A DNA stretch of 64,000 bases, taken from positions 1,426,001 through 1,490,000 of the forward strand of contig CAXXHP010000004.1 of assembly GCA_963662675.2 (NCBI GenBank), in the 5' to 3' direction. This document shows, piece by piece, positions 27,668 to 36,054 of the stretch. How positions within the stretch are numbered: the first letter of the stretch is position 1; every line of letters begins with the position of its first letter. Below the pieces are notes generated by a model. That model had not been told where the DNA came from. It was given only the letters and a program-made list of their open reading frames with translations, and ran no database searches. The DNA comes from G963662675 sp963662675. GTDB taxonomy: Bacteria > Bacteroidota > Bacteroidia > Bacteroidales > Prolixibacteraceae. Made by a program: the position numbers and the translations under genes.

Positions 27668-28462
27668 TCAATCAAAATCGTCAGGGTGGATAAATACTTC
27701 CAACATCTTACTCAGCTCAACCAAAGAGATATTTTGACGAATTTCTCCGGCTTTTGCTATAGAAATTTTTCCCTTCTCTTCAGATATTACCACAGCTATA
27801 GCATCGGTAACTTCTGATATCCCCAGTGCTGCACGATGCCTCAATCCAAGATTAGGATCCAATTCCTGACTTTCGGAGATTGGCATAATACAACGAACCG
27901 CCACAATACGGTTGCCTACAATAATCATAGCTCCATCATGCAATGGCGTGTTCTTAAAAAAGATAGTTTCAATTAAGGCATCAGAAATGCGGGAGTTAAT
28001 TTTTTCTCCTGTACGAATAAAATCTCGCAGTTCCGATTTTTGAGGAACAACAATTAGAGCACCTGTTTTTGTACGAGCCATATTTTCACAAGCTTTCACC
28101 AACATTTTAAGTTGCTGGTTTGAAGCTGTTTTTATTTTAGCCGATGCAAATAACTTATCCATCCCAACGAATTTACTAACTTGTTCGTTGGTTCCAATCA
28201 TTAATAAGAATCGACGAATTTCCTGCTGAAAAACCACAATCAGAGCCAATACTCCCACCCCAAGAAACTGCCCCATAAGGGTATCGATCAGTTCCATATT
28301 TAATGCTCTCACCAATAGCCAAAGCAAATAAATAACGAATAAGCCAATGAAAATATTAAACGCAACGGTGCCCCTGATAAGCATGTATAGTTGGTACAAC
28401 AAAAATGCAACCATCAGGATATCCAGAATATCCAGGAATCGTATTGTAATAAATAGGTTCAT
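27668..28462 (-). CDS. cdaA: Diadenylate cyclase CdaA
   Basis: 264 residues: three N-terminal transmembrane helices (about 10-29, 34-52, 62-79), a coiled linker and the DAC domain (about 100-245) with the DGA motif (176-178, in LHDGAMIIV) and the RHR motif (208-210, in LGLRHRAALG). It condenses two ATP into c-di-AMP on the inner face of the membrane. Its start codon directly follows the folP stop, and a MscS channel gene starts two bases after its own stop, so the three form one operon. folP-cdaA linkage is common in Bacteroidota. Confidence 0.96.
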   Translation of the reverse strand: MNLFITIRFLDILDILMVAFLLYQLYMLIRGTVAFNIFIGLFVIYLLWLLVRALNMELIDTLMGQFLGVGVLALIVVFQQEIRRFLLMIGTNEQVSKFVGMDKLFASAKIKTASNQQLKMLVKACENMARTKTGALIVVPQKSELRDFIRTGEKINSRISDALIETIFFKNTPLHDGAMIIVGNRIVAVRCIMPISESQELDPNLGLRHRAALGISEVTDAIAVVISEEKGKISIAKAGEIRQNISLVELSKMLEVFIHPDDFD

Positions 28463-29341
28463 TTACTTGGCGACCTCTTTAATCTTTTTAATCATGGTAA
28501 CGGACTGAACTGCTTCCTTCACATCATGAACCCTTAAAATATCAGTTCCGCCAAGCAAGGCCATTGTGTTGGCAGTAATTGTTCCGGGAAGGCTCCCCTC
28601 CGGCTCAATGTCAAGCAATTTGTGTATCATTGATTTGCGACTGACACCAACAAGCAAAGGCAATTGAAAAACCTTAAATGAATCAATTCTATTTAACAGA
28701 TCATAATTGTCTTCTAATGTTTTTCCAAATCCAAACCCGGGATCTAGAATTACATCTTTTACACCAGCCTTGGTTAGCTTGCGAACTTTCTCTGAAAAAT
28801 ATCTAGAAACGTCTTTGATGACATCATCATATTTTGGGTTCTCTTGCATTGTTTGCGGCGTACCTTGCATATGCATTAATATATATGGAACTCCCAACTT
28901 TGCAACCGTGGCAAACATGTGCTCATCAAAATTACCACCTGAAATATCATTTACAATACATTCACCCGTTTCATCAATCACGCGCAGAGCAACCCATGAG
29001 CGATATGTATCTATCGACAAACGAACATCTGGAAAATGTTTGCGGATTGCAACTACAGCTGGCAAAAGTCGTGTAAGTTCTTCCTTCGTAGAAATATTCG
29101 CAGCACCCGGGCGGGTAGAAACAGCACCAACATCAATAATGTCAGCCCCTTCCTCAATCATTTGCTCTGCTCGTTTAAGGATCGTTTCTTCTGTCGTATA
29201 TTTTCCGCCATCAAAGAACGAATCCGGACTGACATTCATCACCCCCATTACCACGGGGTTTGTTAGATCCAATAATTTCCCATTTAAAGTGATTGAGCTT
29301 TTCCTCTTGAAAAACTTACTGGCTGAACCTGTTATCAACAT
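28463..29341 (-). CDS. folP: Dihydropteroate synthase
   Basis: 292-residue TIM-barrel enzyme that joins p-aminobenzoate to dihydropterin pyrophosphate in folate synthesis. Visible motifs: MGVMNVSPDSFFDGG near the N-terminus, the EEGADIIDVGAVSTRPGA loop, NDISGG, and DPGFGFGKT, all pterin or pABA site signatures. It is first in an operon with cdaA and an mscS-like gene, abutting cdaA with no gap. A CAAAAGTA sequence at 29380-29387 (TACTTTTG on this strand) is a likely -7 box. Confidence 0.96.
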   Translation of the reverse strand: MLITGSASKFFKRKSSITLNGKLLDLTNPVVMGVMNVSPDSFFDGGKYTTEETILKRAEQMIEEGADIIDVGAVSTRPGAANISTKEELTRLLPAVVAIRKHFPDVRLSIDTYRSWVALRVIDETGECIVNDISGGNFDEHMFATVAKLGVPYILMHMQGTPQTMQENPKYDDVIKDVSRYFSEKVRKLTKAGVKDVILDPGFGFGKTLEDNYDLLNRIDSFKVFQLPLLVGVSRKSMIHKLLDIEPEGSLPGTITANTMALLGGTDILRVHDVKEAVQSVTMIKKIKEVAK

Positions 29342-29379
29342 AAACTATTCAGTTTTTGAAAATTTAGACATGCTTCGTA

Positions 29380-29387
29380 CAAAAGTA
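29380..29387 (-). promoter_or_regulatory. -7 box of the folP-cdaA-mscS operon
   Basis: TACTTTTG on the minus strand, 39 nt upstream of the folP ATG; matches TAnnTTTG. No clear -33 TTG at 19-20 bp. Confidence 0.45.
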
Positions 29388-29572
29388 TAATAATGCCATC
29401 AAAATACGCATTTAATTCCTATTTTTATGGCCGGAGTGGCTTTTGAACAAGCATAACTTTTTCTTTCTGGAGGCATCATCACCAAAAGCCAACTTCACCT
29501 AATAACAACCTAATTAACAACGCCGTAATAGGACAACAGCATCCTTGCAAAAAACAACAAGCACAAGTACTC

Positions 29573-30115
29573 ATGGAAAAGACACTACAACAATACGACC
29601 ATGTCATTAGCATATGTCAGGATATTTTTACTAAAAAAATGACGGACTATGGTACTGCCTGGCGCATTCTTCGAACCAGCTCACTTACAGATCAGATCTT
29701 CATTAAGGCACAGCGTATAAGAAGCATTGAGATGAAAGGCACTATGAAAGTGGATGAGGGCGTTCGATCAGAGTTTATTGGCATCATCAACTACTGTATC
29801 ATGGCATTAATACAGTTAGAAAAAGGCATTTCTAAAGCTGATGATATGCCACATGATGAAACTCTGGAGATGTACCTGTCTCTTTTCCACCAGACCAAAA
29901 AGCTCATGCTCAACAAAAACCACGACTATGATGAAGCATGGCGTAGCATGCGGATTAGTTCTATGACAGACCTCATCCTGATGAAAATACAACGTACAAA
30001 ACAGATTGAGGATAATAAAGGAAAAACGCTCATCTCTGAAGGTGTTGATGCCAATTACATGGATATGATCAATTATGCTGTCTTTGCTTTAATCCTACTA
30101 GAAACTAATGAATAA
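29573..30115 (+). CDS. DUF1599 domain-containing protein (duplicated domain)
   Basis: 180 residues made of two copies of the DUF1599 unit (about 12-85 and 103-178). Each copy has a K-x-x-DY-x-x-AW-R motif (MTDYGTAWRILR and NHDYDEAWRSMR), an SSxTDxIxxKxQR helix, and a GVxxxxxxxINYxxxALIxLE helix. Pfam treats this family as associated with nucleotide modification, from memory; no enzymatic activity is established here. It overlaps the following DoxX-like gene by eight bases. This gene pair, often close to folP, recurs in Bacteroidota. Confidence 0.88.
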   Translation: MEKTLQQYDHVISICQDIFTKKMTDYGTAWRILRTSSLTDQIFIKAQRIRSIEMKGTMKVDEGVRSEFIGIINYCIMALIQLEKGISKADDMPHDETLEMYLSLFHQTKKLMLNKNHDYDEAWRSMRISSMTDLILMKIQRTKQIEDNKGKTLISEGVDANYMDMINYAVFALILLETNE

Positions 30116-31274
30116 AAAAAACTTTATGAAAGCAATGTGGCATGTTGCTCGCGTATTGCTCGGGCTCGTTTTCATCTTTTCAGGTTTTGTGAAAGGGATT
30201 GATCCTTGGGGATCTGCATATAAATTTACAGATTATTTCAATGCCTGGGGAATGGAATCTCTAACATCATTTTCCTTCACTTTAGGCGTGTTACTATCGG
30301 CTCTTGAATTTGTAACAGGTGTTGCTTTGTTGGTAAATGTGTTTATTTCATTGTTTTCCCGCATTGCTTTGATTTTTATGGCCTTTTTCACGGCACTTAC
30401 ACTTTACATTGCCATTTACAACCCGGTAACCGATTGTGGCTGTTTTGGTGACGCGTTGGTTCTCACAAACTGGGAAACCTTCTACAAGAATATTTTCTTT
30501 CTTGCCCTTGCATTGGTGATACTTTTCTTTAGAGAGAAATTTATTCCGAAATATTCAGCAATAATTCCGGCAATTTTGGCTGGTGCAACTTTATTTGTAT
30601 ATGCCTATTTCGTTAACTACTCATACAATCATTTACCAATCATTGATTTTCGCCCTTACAAGATAGGAAGCAATATCCCCGATGGAATGATCGTTCCGGA
30701 TGATGCTCCCAAAGACATTTATGAAAATATTTTTTACTATACAAATAAGGAAACAGGTAAAGAGAAGAAATTCACCGAAGAAAATTATCCTTGGCAAGAC
30801 ACCCTGACATGGGAATTTGCATCCATGGATTCAAAGCAGATACAGAAGGGCTATGAAGCCCCAATTCACAACTTCACCATTGAAACTCCGGATGGAGAAG
30901 ACATCAAAGACTTTTTCCTATACGATGAAAACTACACATTTATGTTGGTGTGCTATAATTTGGATAAAGCCAGTCTTTCAAATTTTGCAGCAATCAAAGA
31001 TTTATCGGAATTTGCCCTAAATGAAAATTTAAATTTCTTCGGATTAACATCCACGTCATTTGATGAGTCGGAACAGTTTAGGATAGATAATAATGTTTCT
31101 TTTGAATTTTTCAATTGCGATGAGATTACCCTAAAAACAATTGTGAGATCCAACCCTGGATTGGTCTTGCTTAAAAATGGTACCATCATCGACAAGTGGC
31201 ATTTTAATGACATCCCAACAGTTGACGAATTTGAAAAGGAGAAAGCCTACCTTGAAAAGATAAACCCATCTTAA
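30108..31274 (+). CDS. DoxX/MauE-like membrane protein with thioredoxin-fold C-terminus
   Basis: 388 residues. The first half has four to five transmembrane helices with the DCGCFGDAL motif typical of DoxX/MauE-type redox membrane proteins. The second half (about 245-385) has a thioredoxin-like outline with no CxxC pair. I recall this as the BT_3928 family of Bacteroidota. The protein may take part in envelope redox chemistry together with quinones, but no substrate is known. Start overlaps the DUF1599 gene, so they are translationally coupled. Confidence 0.85.
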   Translation: MNKKNFMKAMWHVARVLLGLVFIFSGFVKGIDPWGSAYKFTDYFNAWGMESLTSFSFTLGVLLSALEFVTGVALLVNVFISLFSRIALIFMAFFTALTLYIAIYNPVTDCGCFGDALVLTNWETFYKNIFFLALALVILFFREKFIPKYSAIIPAILAGATLFVYAYFVNYSYNHLPIIDFRPYKIGSNIPDGMIVPDDAPKDIYENIFYYTNKETGKEKKFTEENYPWQDTLTWEFASMDSKQIQKGYEAPIHNFTIETPDGEDIKDFFLYDENYTFMLVCYNLDKASLSNFAAIKDLSEFALNENLNFFGLTSTSFDESEQFRIDNNVSFEFFNCDEITLKTIVRSNPGLVLLKNGTIIDKWHFNDIPTVDEFEKEKAYLEKINPS

Positions 31275-31311
31275 ATTGCTTTCTCACAAAAAACAACTAA
31301 TCGTAGAGACA

Positions 31312-31358
31312 AAAAAATCCCCCGCCATGTAAGGTGAAAGAAAGGATTTTGGCGGGGG
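31312..31358 (-). terminator. Terminator of the TPR/TonB_C gene
   Basis: 9-bp GC-rich stem (CCCCCGCCA at 31319-31327, complement at 31350-31358) with a 22-nt loop. On the minus strand it is followed by seven T residues, so it serves the minus-strand gene ending at 31521; it may also stop transcripts from the DoxX-like gene. Confidence 0.75.
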
Positions 31359-31520
31359 CTTAAGTTATTACTGACGTAAATTTAACTATTTTTGGACAAC
31401 ATTAATGTTTGACTCTTTAGGTTCAGTTTTCCATATGAAACTCCCTCTCATCAGGAATACATCCAATTACTGTTAAAAAAGGGACCAATCCTTATATCAG
31501 GAATTCTATCTGATTCTGAA

Positions 31521-32264
31521 TTATTTGTTAGCCAATTTCATAAATTCATCGATACCTTCTAAGTAACTATATTTCTCTAATAAATGAATGACAACTTCAT
31601 AATCACCATTCGTAGTTAACCTTGTCCAATCTTCCATTGCGCCTTCTTGATCATCAATAGAATATCGGCATAAACCTCTCATTAACAATAGGGCTTCATC
31701 GTTTGGCAAGTACTTAATTCCTCTATTATAGCTTTTTAATGCTTGCCTTTCTTTTCCCTGAACCAAAAATTTTTCATTTCCTTTATTAAATGCATTAACT
31801 GCAGATTCTACAAAATCGCACTCAACTTCAGAGATATTATCACCATTGTAACAATTTGAAAAACAAATTGAGATTTCTTTTTCCATTGAAACAGGTTGAC
31901 CATTACTCATTCCAGGAATCCACATTCCACTTGTTGAACTTAACACCCGCATAATTTCACTATCAACTTTAGGGTGAACACTATTAATTACTTCAAAATC
32001 TTGCAATTCTCCTGTTGATGTAACAATAAATCGAATTATTTCTGTCCCTTCAGCCCAAAGTACATCATCAGAAACATTAAAATTATCCACAACATATTCA
32101 CTTATATTTTCTGTGAAGCCATTGTACAATTTTACAGCTTGTTCCACACCAACAAATTTTGGCTGATTCACGACTAGTTCATCAACCATACCTGCTTGTT
32201 TATTTTGTCCGTATGTAACTACAGAGAACACTATACAAATCAGACTAATCATAAATAATTTCAT
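31521..32264 (-). CDS. Exported TonB C-terminal-like/TPR protein
   Basis: 247 residues with a signal peptide ending in VTYGQ. The middle (about 68-135, IIRFIVTSTGELQDFEVI and the VSMEKEISICF strand) resembles the TonB C-terminal fold seen in many small Bacteroidota exported proteins, and the C-terminal 100 residues look like two tetratricopeptide units (NRGIKYLPNDEALLLMRG). No TM anchor beyond the signal, so it is probably periplasmic. A TAATTTTG box at 32317-32324 (minus strand) may be its -7 element. It lies next to a tail-anchored AraC regulator on the same strand. Specific function unknown. Confidence 0.75.
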   Translation of the reverse strand: MKLFMISLICIVFSVVTYGQNKQAGMVDELVVNQPKFVGVEQAVKLYNGFTENISEYVVDNFNVSDDVLWAEGTEIIRFIVTSTGELQDFEVINSVHPKVDSEIMRVLSSTSGMWIPGMSNGQPVSMEKEISICFSNCYNGDNISEVECDFVESAVNAFNKGNEKFLVQGKERQALKSYNRGIKYLPNDEALLLMRGLCRYSIDDQEGAMEDWTRLTTNGDYEVVIHLLEKYSYLEGIDEFMKLANK

Positions 32265-32442
32265 GACTGAATTTTTTTAGGTTAATACTCGATTGATTAT
32301 CCCTCCTTTCTGCCACCAAAATTACAATGAACCTATTCCCATTAATAAGTACATATAGCTAAAAAGATACAACCTATCGTTAATAGATTGCAACTATCAC
32401 CTAAATGATAACAACTATGTTGAAACTTCTTTCAAATATTTT

Positions 32443-32973
32443 TCAGAATAAAATATAAAATAAAATTAGCCACAGGAAGAGAATGATTGCGGCTACATAA
32501 AAGGACAGTAAAACACGTTTTTCAGAAAGTAATTGTTTGAATGAAAATAGAACTCTTTTTTCATGGTTGCTGCGTCTGTTTTTTTTGGCTTGTTTTTCAG
32601 CAGCAAGATCGCTTTCTTTATTTTTATGGGTTATGAGTTTGTTTAGTTCCTCTCCAGGAGAAAAACCATAATATTCATGAAAGCATTTTATAAAATAGGA
32701 TGGACTGTTAAAGCCAACTTCATAAGCAATTTCTGAAACATTCAGTGATCCTTCCTGAATTATTCCATATGCTTTCTTCAAACGAATCTCACATATAAAC
32801 CTACTAACAGATTTTTGGGTATTTGATTTTACTTTCAAATAAAGAGACGAACGACTCACCCCCATTTGCTCAGCCAATTCAGTTACGCCAAACGTTTCGT
32901 TTTTGAGATTATTTTCAACTACTTCAGTGAGTTTTTGAATGAATACTTTTTCTGCTCCCCCTCCTCTATGCAT
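32443..32973 (-). CDS. AraC-family regulator with C-terminal membrane anchor
   Basis: 176 residues from the ATG at 32973 (the frame extends to a TTG at 33012). An AraC-type double helix-turn-helix occupies about 15-115: VTELAEQMGVSRSSLYLKVK is the first HTH and VSEIAYEVGFNSPSYFIKCF the second, both well kept. It has no ligand or receiver domain. Instead, a basic linker of about 30 residues leads to a single strongly hydrophobic C-terminal segment (about 156-176), which would tether the DNA-binding domain to the inner membrane tail-first. The HTH resembles those at the ends of hybrid two-component proteins of Bacteroidota. Confidence 0.88.
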   Translation of the reverse strand: MHRGGGAEKVFIQKLTEVVENNLKNETFGVTELAEQMGVSRSSLYLKVKSNTQKSVSRFICEIRLKKAYGIIQEGSLNVSEIAYEVGFNSPSYFIKCFHEYYGFSPGEELNKLITHKNKESDLAAEKQAKKNRRSNHEKRVLFSFKQLLSEKRVLLSFYVAAIILFLWLILFYILF

Positions 32974-33131
32974 AAAACGATAGTATTTAGTTATTGACGT
33001 GTTTCTACACAAAATTATACAACAAAGGGTCTGTTTTGAATATCAGGCAAACGTTTATCTCATACGAAATCAGGTAGATATTGTTATAAACTCATCGAAA
33101 GCTAACTTTACAATAATATTGAGACATAAAA

Positions 33132-33157
33132 AAAGGCTGTCTAAAAAGACAGCCTTT
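33132..33157 (-). terminator. Intrinsic terminator of the PPi-PFK gene
   Basis: 11-bp perfect stem (33132-33142 with 33147-33157) and a 4-nt loop; the minus strand runs into eight T residues. Confidence 0.92.
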
Positions 33158-33184
33158 AAGTATATTGTTGTTGATCAACAATTA

Positions 33185-34843
33185 CTATCCTTGTTTCTCT
33201 AATTGTAATGTAACAGTAGTACGATCACAAACTTCGCTTGGCCCCCAATACTGAATTGGTCCAGGATATAGGTAACAAGTTTCAATTGCCCATTTTTCGC
33301 GGTTCGCAAGCAGGTATTTGTATGGAGCACCATCTAACTCGACCAATGCTTTTTGAATTACCGGTTTCATGTGTCCGTGACGTTTTTCCATGTTCATCAT
33401 TTGAGTTACAGGAACACCACCAGCAATCCATTCGTCAGCTGGAGCAATAGTATTTCGCACACTTGACATGTAACCTGTTTTTCCTGCACTAATAAGCACG
33501 GAAGCAGTATAACCTAAAGAGTAACAATAGTCAGCATCAAAGTTTGAAGGAGCAGCACAACGTCCTTCATAACCGAAGAAGTGATATTGAGTACCGAATT
33601 TACCGTTATACTTACCAGCTGCTTTCATTTCAGCCAATTTAGTTTTTACCATCTCACCTAAAAGCTTTTCAGTTTCAATTAATGAAACCTGAACGTTTCC
33701 GTGTGGATCACGATCAAGTGATAACTGATCGGCAATACCTGAAGGTAATGATTTATAAACTTTTGCTGATTCTGCAGACAAAATTCCGGCAACAAATGCG
33801 CGACCTTCGGCTTTATCTGTATATGATTTGAATTTCTGTTCTGACTCAGAACCTTCGGCCAACAAATCGTTCAATTCGGCAATAAGTGCTTTCATTTCAG
33901 GAACAAATTCCACCAATCCTTCAGGAATTAATGCGACACCAAAATTGTCACCATTCGCAGAACGTTTTGCAACAATGTCTGCCATGTAATCTACAATCTC
34001 CCCTAACGTTTGCTTTTTCTCTGCAACTTCTTCTGAAATCAACGTAATGTTTGGTTGAGTTTGAAGAGCAGCTTCCAAACCAATATGAGAAGCTGAACGT
34101 CCCATTAGTTTAATGAAGTGCCAGTATTTTTTAGCTGAATTGGAATCACGCTGAATGTTACCAATTAACTCTGAATAAACTTTTACAGCAGTATCGAAAC
34201 CAAAAGAAGTTTCAATCATTTCGTTTTTAAGGTCACCGTCAATTGTTTTTGGACAACCAACAACTTGTACGCCTGCTTTTTTCGCTGCATAATATTCAGC
34301 CAAAACACAAGCATTTGTATTACTGTCATCACCTCCAATAATAACCAGTGCTTTAACATCTAGCTTCTTAAGGATTTCAAGACCTTTATCGTATTGAGCT
34401 TCTTCTTCCAGTTTAGTACGGCCTGATCCAATAATATCAAACCCACCTGTATTACGATAGCCTTCCAAGAAGTCAGCTGTAATTTCAATGTAGTCATGAT
34501 CTACCAATCCACCAGGACCACCAAGAAAACCGTAAAGCTTACTATCAGCATTCAGTTTTTTGATGCCATCAAAAATACCTGAGATTACATTGTGTCCACC
34601 TGGAGCCTGTCCACCAGAAAGGATTACACCAACATTAAAAGCAGGCACACTTGCTGAATCTCCACCTTCTTCGAAGGTAATCAACGGCATTCCATATGTG
34701 TTTGGAAACAATTCTTTGATTTCAGCCTGATCGGCAATTGATTCTGTAGCTGCACCGTCTACAATTTTCACGGCACCTTTCAATGATTTAGGAAGTTTAG
34801 GCTGATACTGAGCCCTTGCTTGTTGTAATGCGCTAATGGTCAT
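33185..34843 (-). CDS. pfp: Diphosphate--fructose-6-phosphate 1-phosphotransferase (PPi-PFK, long type)
   Basis: 552 residues, the length of the long PPi-dependent PFK group. It makes fructose-1,6-bisphosphate with pyrophosphate instead of ATP and is reversible. Motifs: GGQAPGGHNVISG and GFLGGPGGLV in the phosphoryl-donor loop, IGGDDSNTNA (the GGDD form typical of PPi users), PKTIDGDLKN around the catalytic Asp and Lys, and MGRSASHIGLEAA at the sugar-phosphate site. It stands alone with a strong terminator. A TATTTTTG box lies at 34894-34901 on the minus strand. Use of PPi in glycolysis fits an anaerobic or fermentative lifestyle. Confidence 0.96.
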   Translation of the reverse strand: MTISALQQARAQYQPKLPKSLKGAVKIVDGAATESIADQAEIKELFPNTYGMPLITFEEGGDSASVPAFNVGVILSGGQAPGGHNVISGIFDGIKKLNADSKLYGFLGGPGGLVDHDYIEITADFLEGYRNTGGFDIIGSGRTKLEEEAQYDKGLEILKKLDVKALVIIGGDDSNTNACVLAEYYAAKKAGVQVVGCPKTIDGDLKNEMIETSFGFDTAVKVYSELIGNIQRDSNSAKKYWHFIKLMGRSASHIGLEAALQTQPNITLISEEVAEKKQTLGEIVDYMADIVAKRSANGDNFGVALIPEGLVEFVPEMKALIAELNDLLAEGSESEQKFKSYTDKAEGRAFVAGILSAESAKVYKSLPSGIADQLSLDRDPHGNVQVSLIETEKLLGEMVKTKLAEMKAAGKYNGKFGTQYHFFGYEGRCAAPSNFDADYCYSLGYTASVLISAGKTGYMSSVRNTIAPADEWIAGGVPVTQMMNMEKRHGHMKPVIQKALVELDGAPYKYLLANREKWAIETCYLYPGPIQYWGPSEVCDRTTVTLQLEKQG

Positions 34844-34893
34844 TTGTTTTTATTTTTTAGATAGTTCTACTTCGATCTCAAAAAAATCAGCAG

Positions 34894-34901
34894 CAAAAAT
34901 A
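34894..34901 (-). promoter_or_regulatory. -7 box of the PPi-PFK gene
   Basis: TATTTTTG on the minus strand, about 50 nt upstream of the start; single-box match. Confidence 0.4.
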
Positions 34902-35054
34902 ACCGAAAAACACAGCTTTAACTATGTTATTAAAACAAGTTTATCTGATTTAAAGAAAATTTAAACCGATTTTGAAGTATCCGGAAATGAAACTGCAGAC
35001 AAACCAGGTCAATCTCCATCAGAATTTAATTAAACCCGGAGATACGTCATTAAC
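34902..35054. other. Rest of the intergenic region upstream of pfp
   Basis: Part of a gap of about 310 bp between two minus-strand genes. Apart from the pfp -7 box and the terminator at 35068-35092 I see no gene or structure. Confidence 0.4.
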
Positions 35055-35067
35055 TCCTAAAAATAAA

Positions 35068-35092
35068 GATGCCGGCTTTTTACGCCGACATC
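35068..35092 (-). terminator. Terminator of the outer membrane protein gene
   Basis: 9-bp stem with one G-U pair (35068-35076 with 35084-35092), 7-nt loop, then TTTATTTTT on the minus strand. Confidence 0.75.
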
Positions 35093-35157
35093 CTCCCTAG
35101 CTTCAGTTTCCAAAAACTACTTAATCCCAATTAAGATATCCTTAAATATCGAAAAAA

Positions 35158-35799
35158 CTAAAGCGTCCATTCAAATCCGACATTAATATTTAATCGTTGC
35201 AATGCTCCTGAATTCTTATAATACAATTCATCGAAGTAAAGCGTGTAATCCGGGGACATTGTAACCCCAATATGTTTGGTCAAATTATATTTTAGAATCG
35301 CACCGGTAACCCATCCAGACAGTTCATCATCGTAATCTGTATCCACATAATTTAAATCAGTATCTGAAACGGAACCATCAGCGAGGTAAGATTTCTGATC
35401 CGAATTTATGATGCATTCGAATTTAAGGCCAGTAGAAACAAATAATTCCAACTTCTTTATCTGCAAAATTCTAAAATCCATACGTGGATTAAAGTCCATA
35501 TATTCTAAAGTAATCACGTCTTTTGCAGTTGGCTCACCTCCGATACGACTCTGACCGTAATTCATCTGACCATATTTAAACTCTACTCTCATTCGGAAAC
35601 GATCTGAAAACCGATAGGCTGCATCCATTCCGAGATTAAAATCCGTTCCACCATCCTCTATTTTTTCATAGTTAATTTTACTATAGTACTTGTTGAAATT
35701 TAAATCAGAACCACCGTTAAAATTCAAGGAAATTTTTGATTGTGAAAATCCGGCAACAGACAACAACATCCCCAACAATACAAACCAACTCTTTTTCAT
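35158..35799 (-). CDS. Outer membrane beta-barrel protein
   Basis: 213 residues. Signal peptide (LLGMLLSVAGFSQ) followed by eight or so alternating amphipathic beta strands, ending in the aromatic-rich strand INVGFEWTL. The outline is that of small OMP_b-brl barrels of Bacteroidota. Acidic loops such as TDYDDELSG sit between strands. Transport or binding role not readable from sequence. Single gene with its own terminator, divergent from mnmA. Confidence 0.8.
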   Translation of the reverse strand: MKKSWFVLLGMLLSVAGFSQSKISLNFNGGSDLNFNKYYSKINYEKIEDGGTDFNLGMDAAYRFSDRFRMRVEFKYGQMNYGQSRIGGEPTAKDVITLEYMDFNPRMDFRILQIKKLELFVSTGLKFECIINSDQKSYLADGSVSDTDLNYVDTDYDDELSGWVTGAILKYNLTKHIGVTMSPDYTLYFDELYYKNSGALQRLNINVGFEWTL

Positions 35800-36003
35800 A
35801 ACATTGCTTAATTGTTTTTACTTCAATCATGTATAATTACACCTCCAAAGATTGCTGCACATTAAGCTATTTTCAAAGGCAATACGACAATTGGTCTAAT
35901 TTAATAGATGTTCAAAATTGATTAATCGACATACAGACGTACAGCTGCATTTAAAAATTGGGAATTGCTTTTAATTGTTCGATCCTTCAGAAGAAGGTAT
36001 AAA

Positions 36004-36034
36004 TTGTCTATTTCCGAATTTCATTCTACTTTTG
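36004..36034 (+). promoter_or_regulatory. Promoter of mnmA
   Basis: TTG at 36004-36006, 20-bp spacer, TACTTTTG at 36027-36034; 20 nt before the ATG at 36055. This placement rules out the upstream frame start at 35965. Confidence 0.75.
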
Positions 36035-36054
36035 TCGCTCAATTCAGTTTAAAA

